This document shows, one piece after another, positions 63,304 to 64,000 of a DNA stretch of 64,000 bases. Every line of letters starts with the position of its first letter. The first letter of the stretch is position 1. The stretch comes from Bacteroidales bacterium KHT7. GTDB lineage: Bacteria > Bacteroidota > Bacteroidia > Bacteroidales > Bacteroidaceae. The stretch covers positions 62,001-126,000 of the forward strand of contig FNBQ01000007.1 in NCBI GenBank assembly GCA_900102385.1, written 5' to 3'. Under the pieces are notes generated by a model. That model searched no databases and was not told the DNA's origin. It saw nothing but the letters and a program-made list of their open reading frames with translations. The position numbers were made by a program, and so were the translations under genes.

Positions 63304-64000
63304 ATGAGATTTTTCAGATTTTTTATTTTAATGATGCTTGTAGCCTTTACTTCTTGTAATAGCTATAAAAAAGTTCCTTATATTCAGAACAGTGACAGTG
63401 TAAATGTATTCAAGGACAATGCTGTTTTGTACGATGCTCGTATACAGCCGAAAGACTTGCTTACAATTACGGTAAATAGTTCAAATAGGGATGTGTCGTC
63501 TCCTTTTAATCTTGTCGTTCAAAGTACTTATGTCAATAGTTTGGGATCAATGGGAACGCTTCAGACATATCTTGTTGACAATAATGGAAATATTGACTTT
63601 CCTGTATTGGGACAACTCACGGTTGGAGGCAAGACCAAGAGTGAGTGCGAGGATATGATTCGCGAAAAACTGAAGGATTATATCAAAGATGAGGTTCCTG
63701 TTGTTTCTGTCAGAATGAGTAACTACAAGATTTCTGTTCTTGGTGAGGTCACATCTCCAGGAGTCTTCATTATTTCTAATGAAAAGGTTAATATTTTCGA
63801 GGCATTGGCTCTTGCCAAGGACCTTACAATTTACGGAAAACGTGATGCCGTTAAACTTATACGCGAAAATGATAAGGGAGAGAAAGAAATCGTAAGACTC
63901 GATTTGAATGATGCGCGCATCATCTCATCACCTTATTATTATTTGCAGCAGAACGATATCATATATGTTGAACCAAACAAGGCAAAGGCTAAAAACTCTG
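63304..64000 (+). CDS. Wza-like polysaccharide export lipoprotein, 3' truncated by window
   Basis: The frame starts at ATG 63304 and remains open to the end of the window (232 codons). MRFFRFFILMMLVAFTSCNS is a lipoprotein signal with Cys18. The Poly_export domain follows (IQPKDLLTITVNSSNRD, NIDFPVLGQLTVGGKTKSEC, VVSVRMSNYKISVLGEV), then an SLBB-like start (SPGVFIISNEKVNIFEALAL) and NDIIYVEPNKAK. Such proteins form the outer-membrane exit channel for capsule or exopolysaccharide. A tyrosine-kinase/chain-length (Wzc-like) gene usually follows, beyond the window. This opens a second polysaccharide locus, distinct from the cassette at 1-12353. Confidence 0.93.
   Translation, partial: MRFFRFFILMMLVAFTSCNSYKKVPYIQNSDSVNVFKDNAVLYDARIQPKDLLTITVNSSNRDVSSPFNLVVQSTYVNSLGSMGTLQTYLVDNNGNIDFPVLGQLTVGGKTKSECEDMIREKLKDYIKDEVPVVSVRMSNYKISVLGEVTSPGVFIISNEKVNIFEALALAKDLTIYGKRDAVKLIRENDKGEKEIVRLDLNDARIISSPYYYLQQNDIIYVEPNKAKAKNS

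Overview
The window comes from a member of the Bacteroidota, most likely a Prevotella-like member of the Bacteroidales. The evidence is a SusC/SusD pair with a hybrid two-component sensor, two giant GLUG-repeat surface proteins that end in type-A Por-secretion (T9SS) sorting tails, lipoproteins with a Bacteroidota-type lipobox, and repeated promoters of the Bacteroidota form (-7 TAnnTTTG, sometimes with -33 TTTG). No rRNA, tRNA, CRISPR array or insertion sequence was seen.

Region 1 (1-13219) is the downstream part of an exopolysaccharide or capsule/O-antigen locus on the + strand. It holds an acyltransferase (cut by the window edge), a pyruvyl transferase, a nitroreductase-like protein, a Wzx flippase, a scar of broken genes, a Wzy-like polymerase, four glycosyltransferases, a second acyltransferase and a WecG/TagA-type transferase. 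A bidirectional terminator then separates it from a convergent putative rhamnosyltransferase. The first 10 kb is visibly AT-rich compared with the rest, as is usual for exchanged polysaccharide cassettes.

Region 2 (13220-30920) holds two transcription units of the same design: a giant secreted GLUG-repeat protein (3616 and about 1928 residues) followed 4-7 bases later by a tiny protein (67 and 69 residues), then a strong terminator. The two tiny proteins are paralogues with a Tyr6/Pro9/Leu11 head, an AxAKPR centre and a WGDLW tail. This is the most novel-looking system in the window.

Region 3 (31053-37584) holds a PlsC-type acyltransferase, then a nucleotide-sugar operon: gmd, fcl, rfbA, rfbC, rfbB and ispD. 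It would make GDP-L-fucose and dTDP-4-keto-rhamnose; rfbD is absent.

Region 4 (37582-57582) is a pectin-type polysaccharide utilisation locus. It has a sodium:solute symporter; a run of GH127, a GH141-like beta-helix protein and GH78; a DUF4377 lipoprotein with a frameshifted start; a divergent GH28-like enzyme; an AraC-type hybrid two-component system; and SusC and SusD. The GH127/GH141-like/GH78 run suggests rhamnogalacturonan-II side chains.

Region 5 (57583-64000) starts with a gene-free spacer that has a G-rich 11-base repeat. The serine-pathway genes serC, serA and a DUF1015 gene follow on the - strand, each followed by a hairpin. Next comes a DbpA-type RNA helicase, and divergently from it the start of a Wza-type export lipoprotein that probably opens another exopolysaccharide locus beyond the window.
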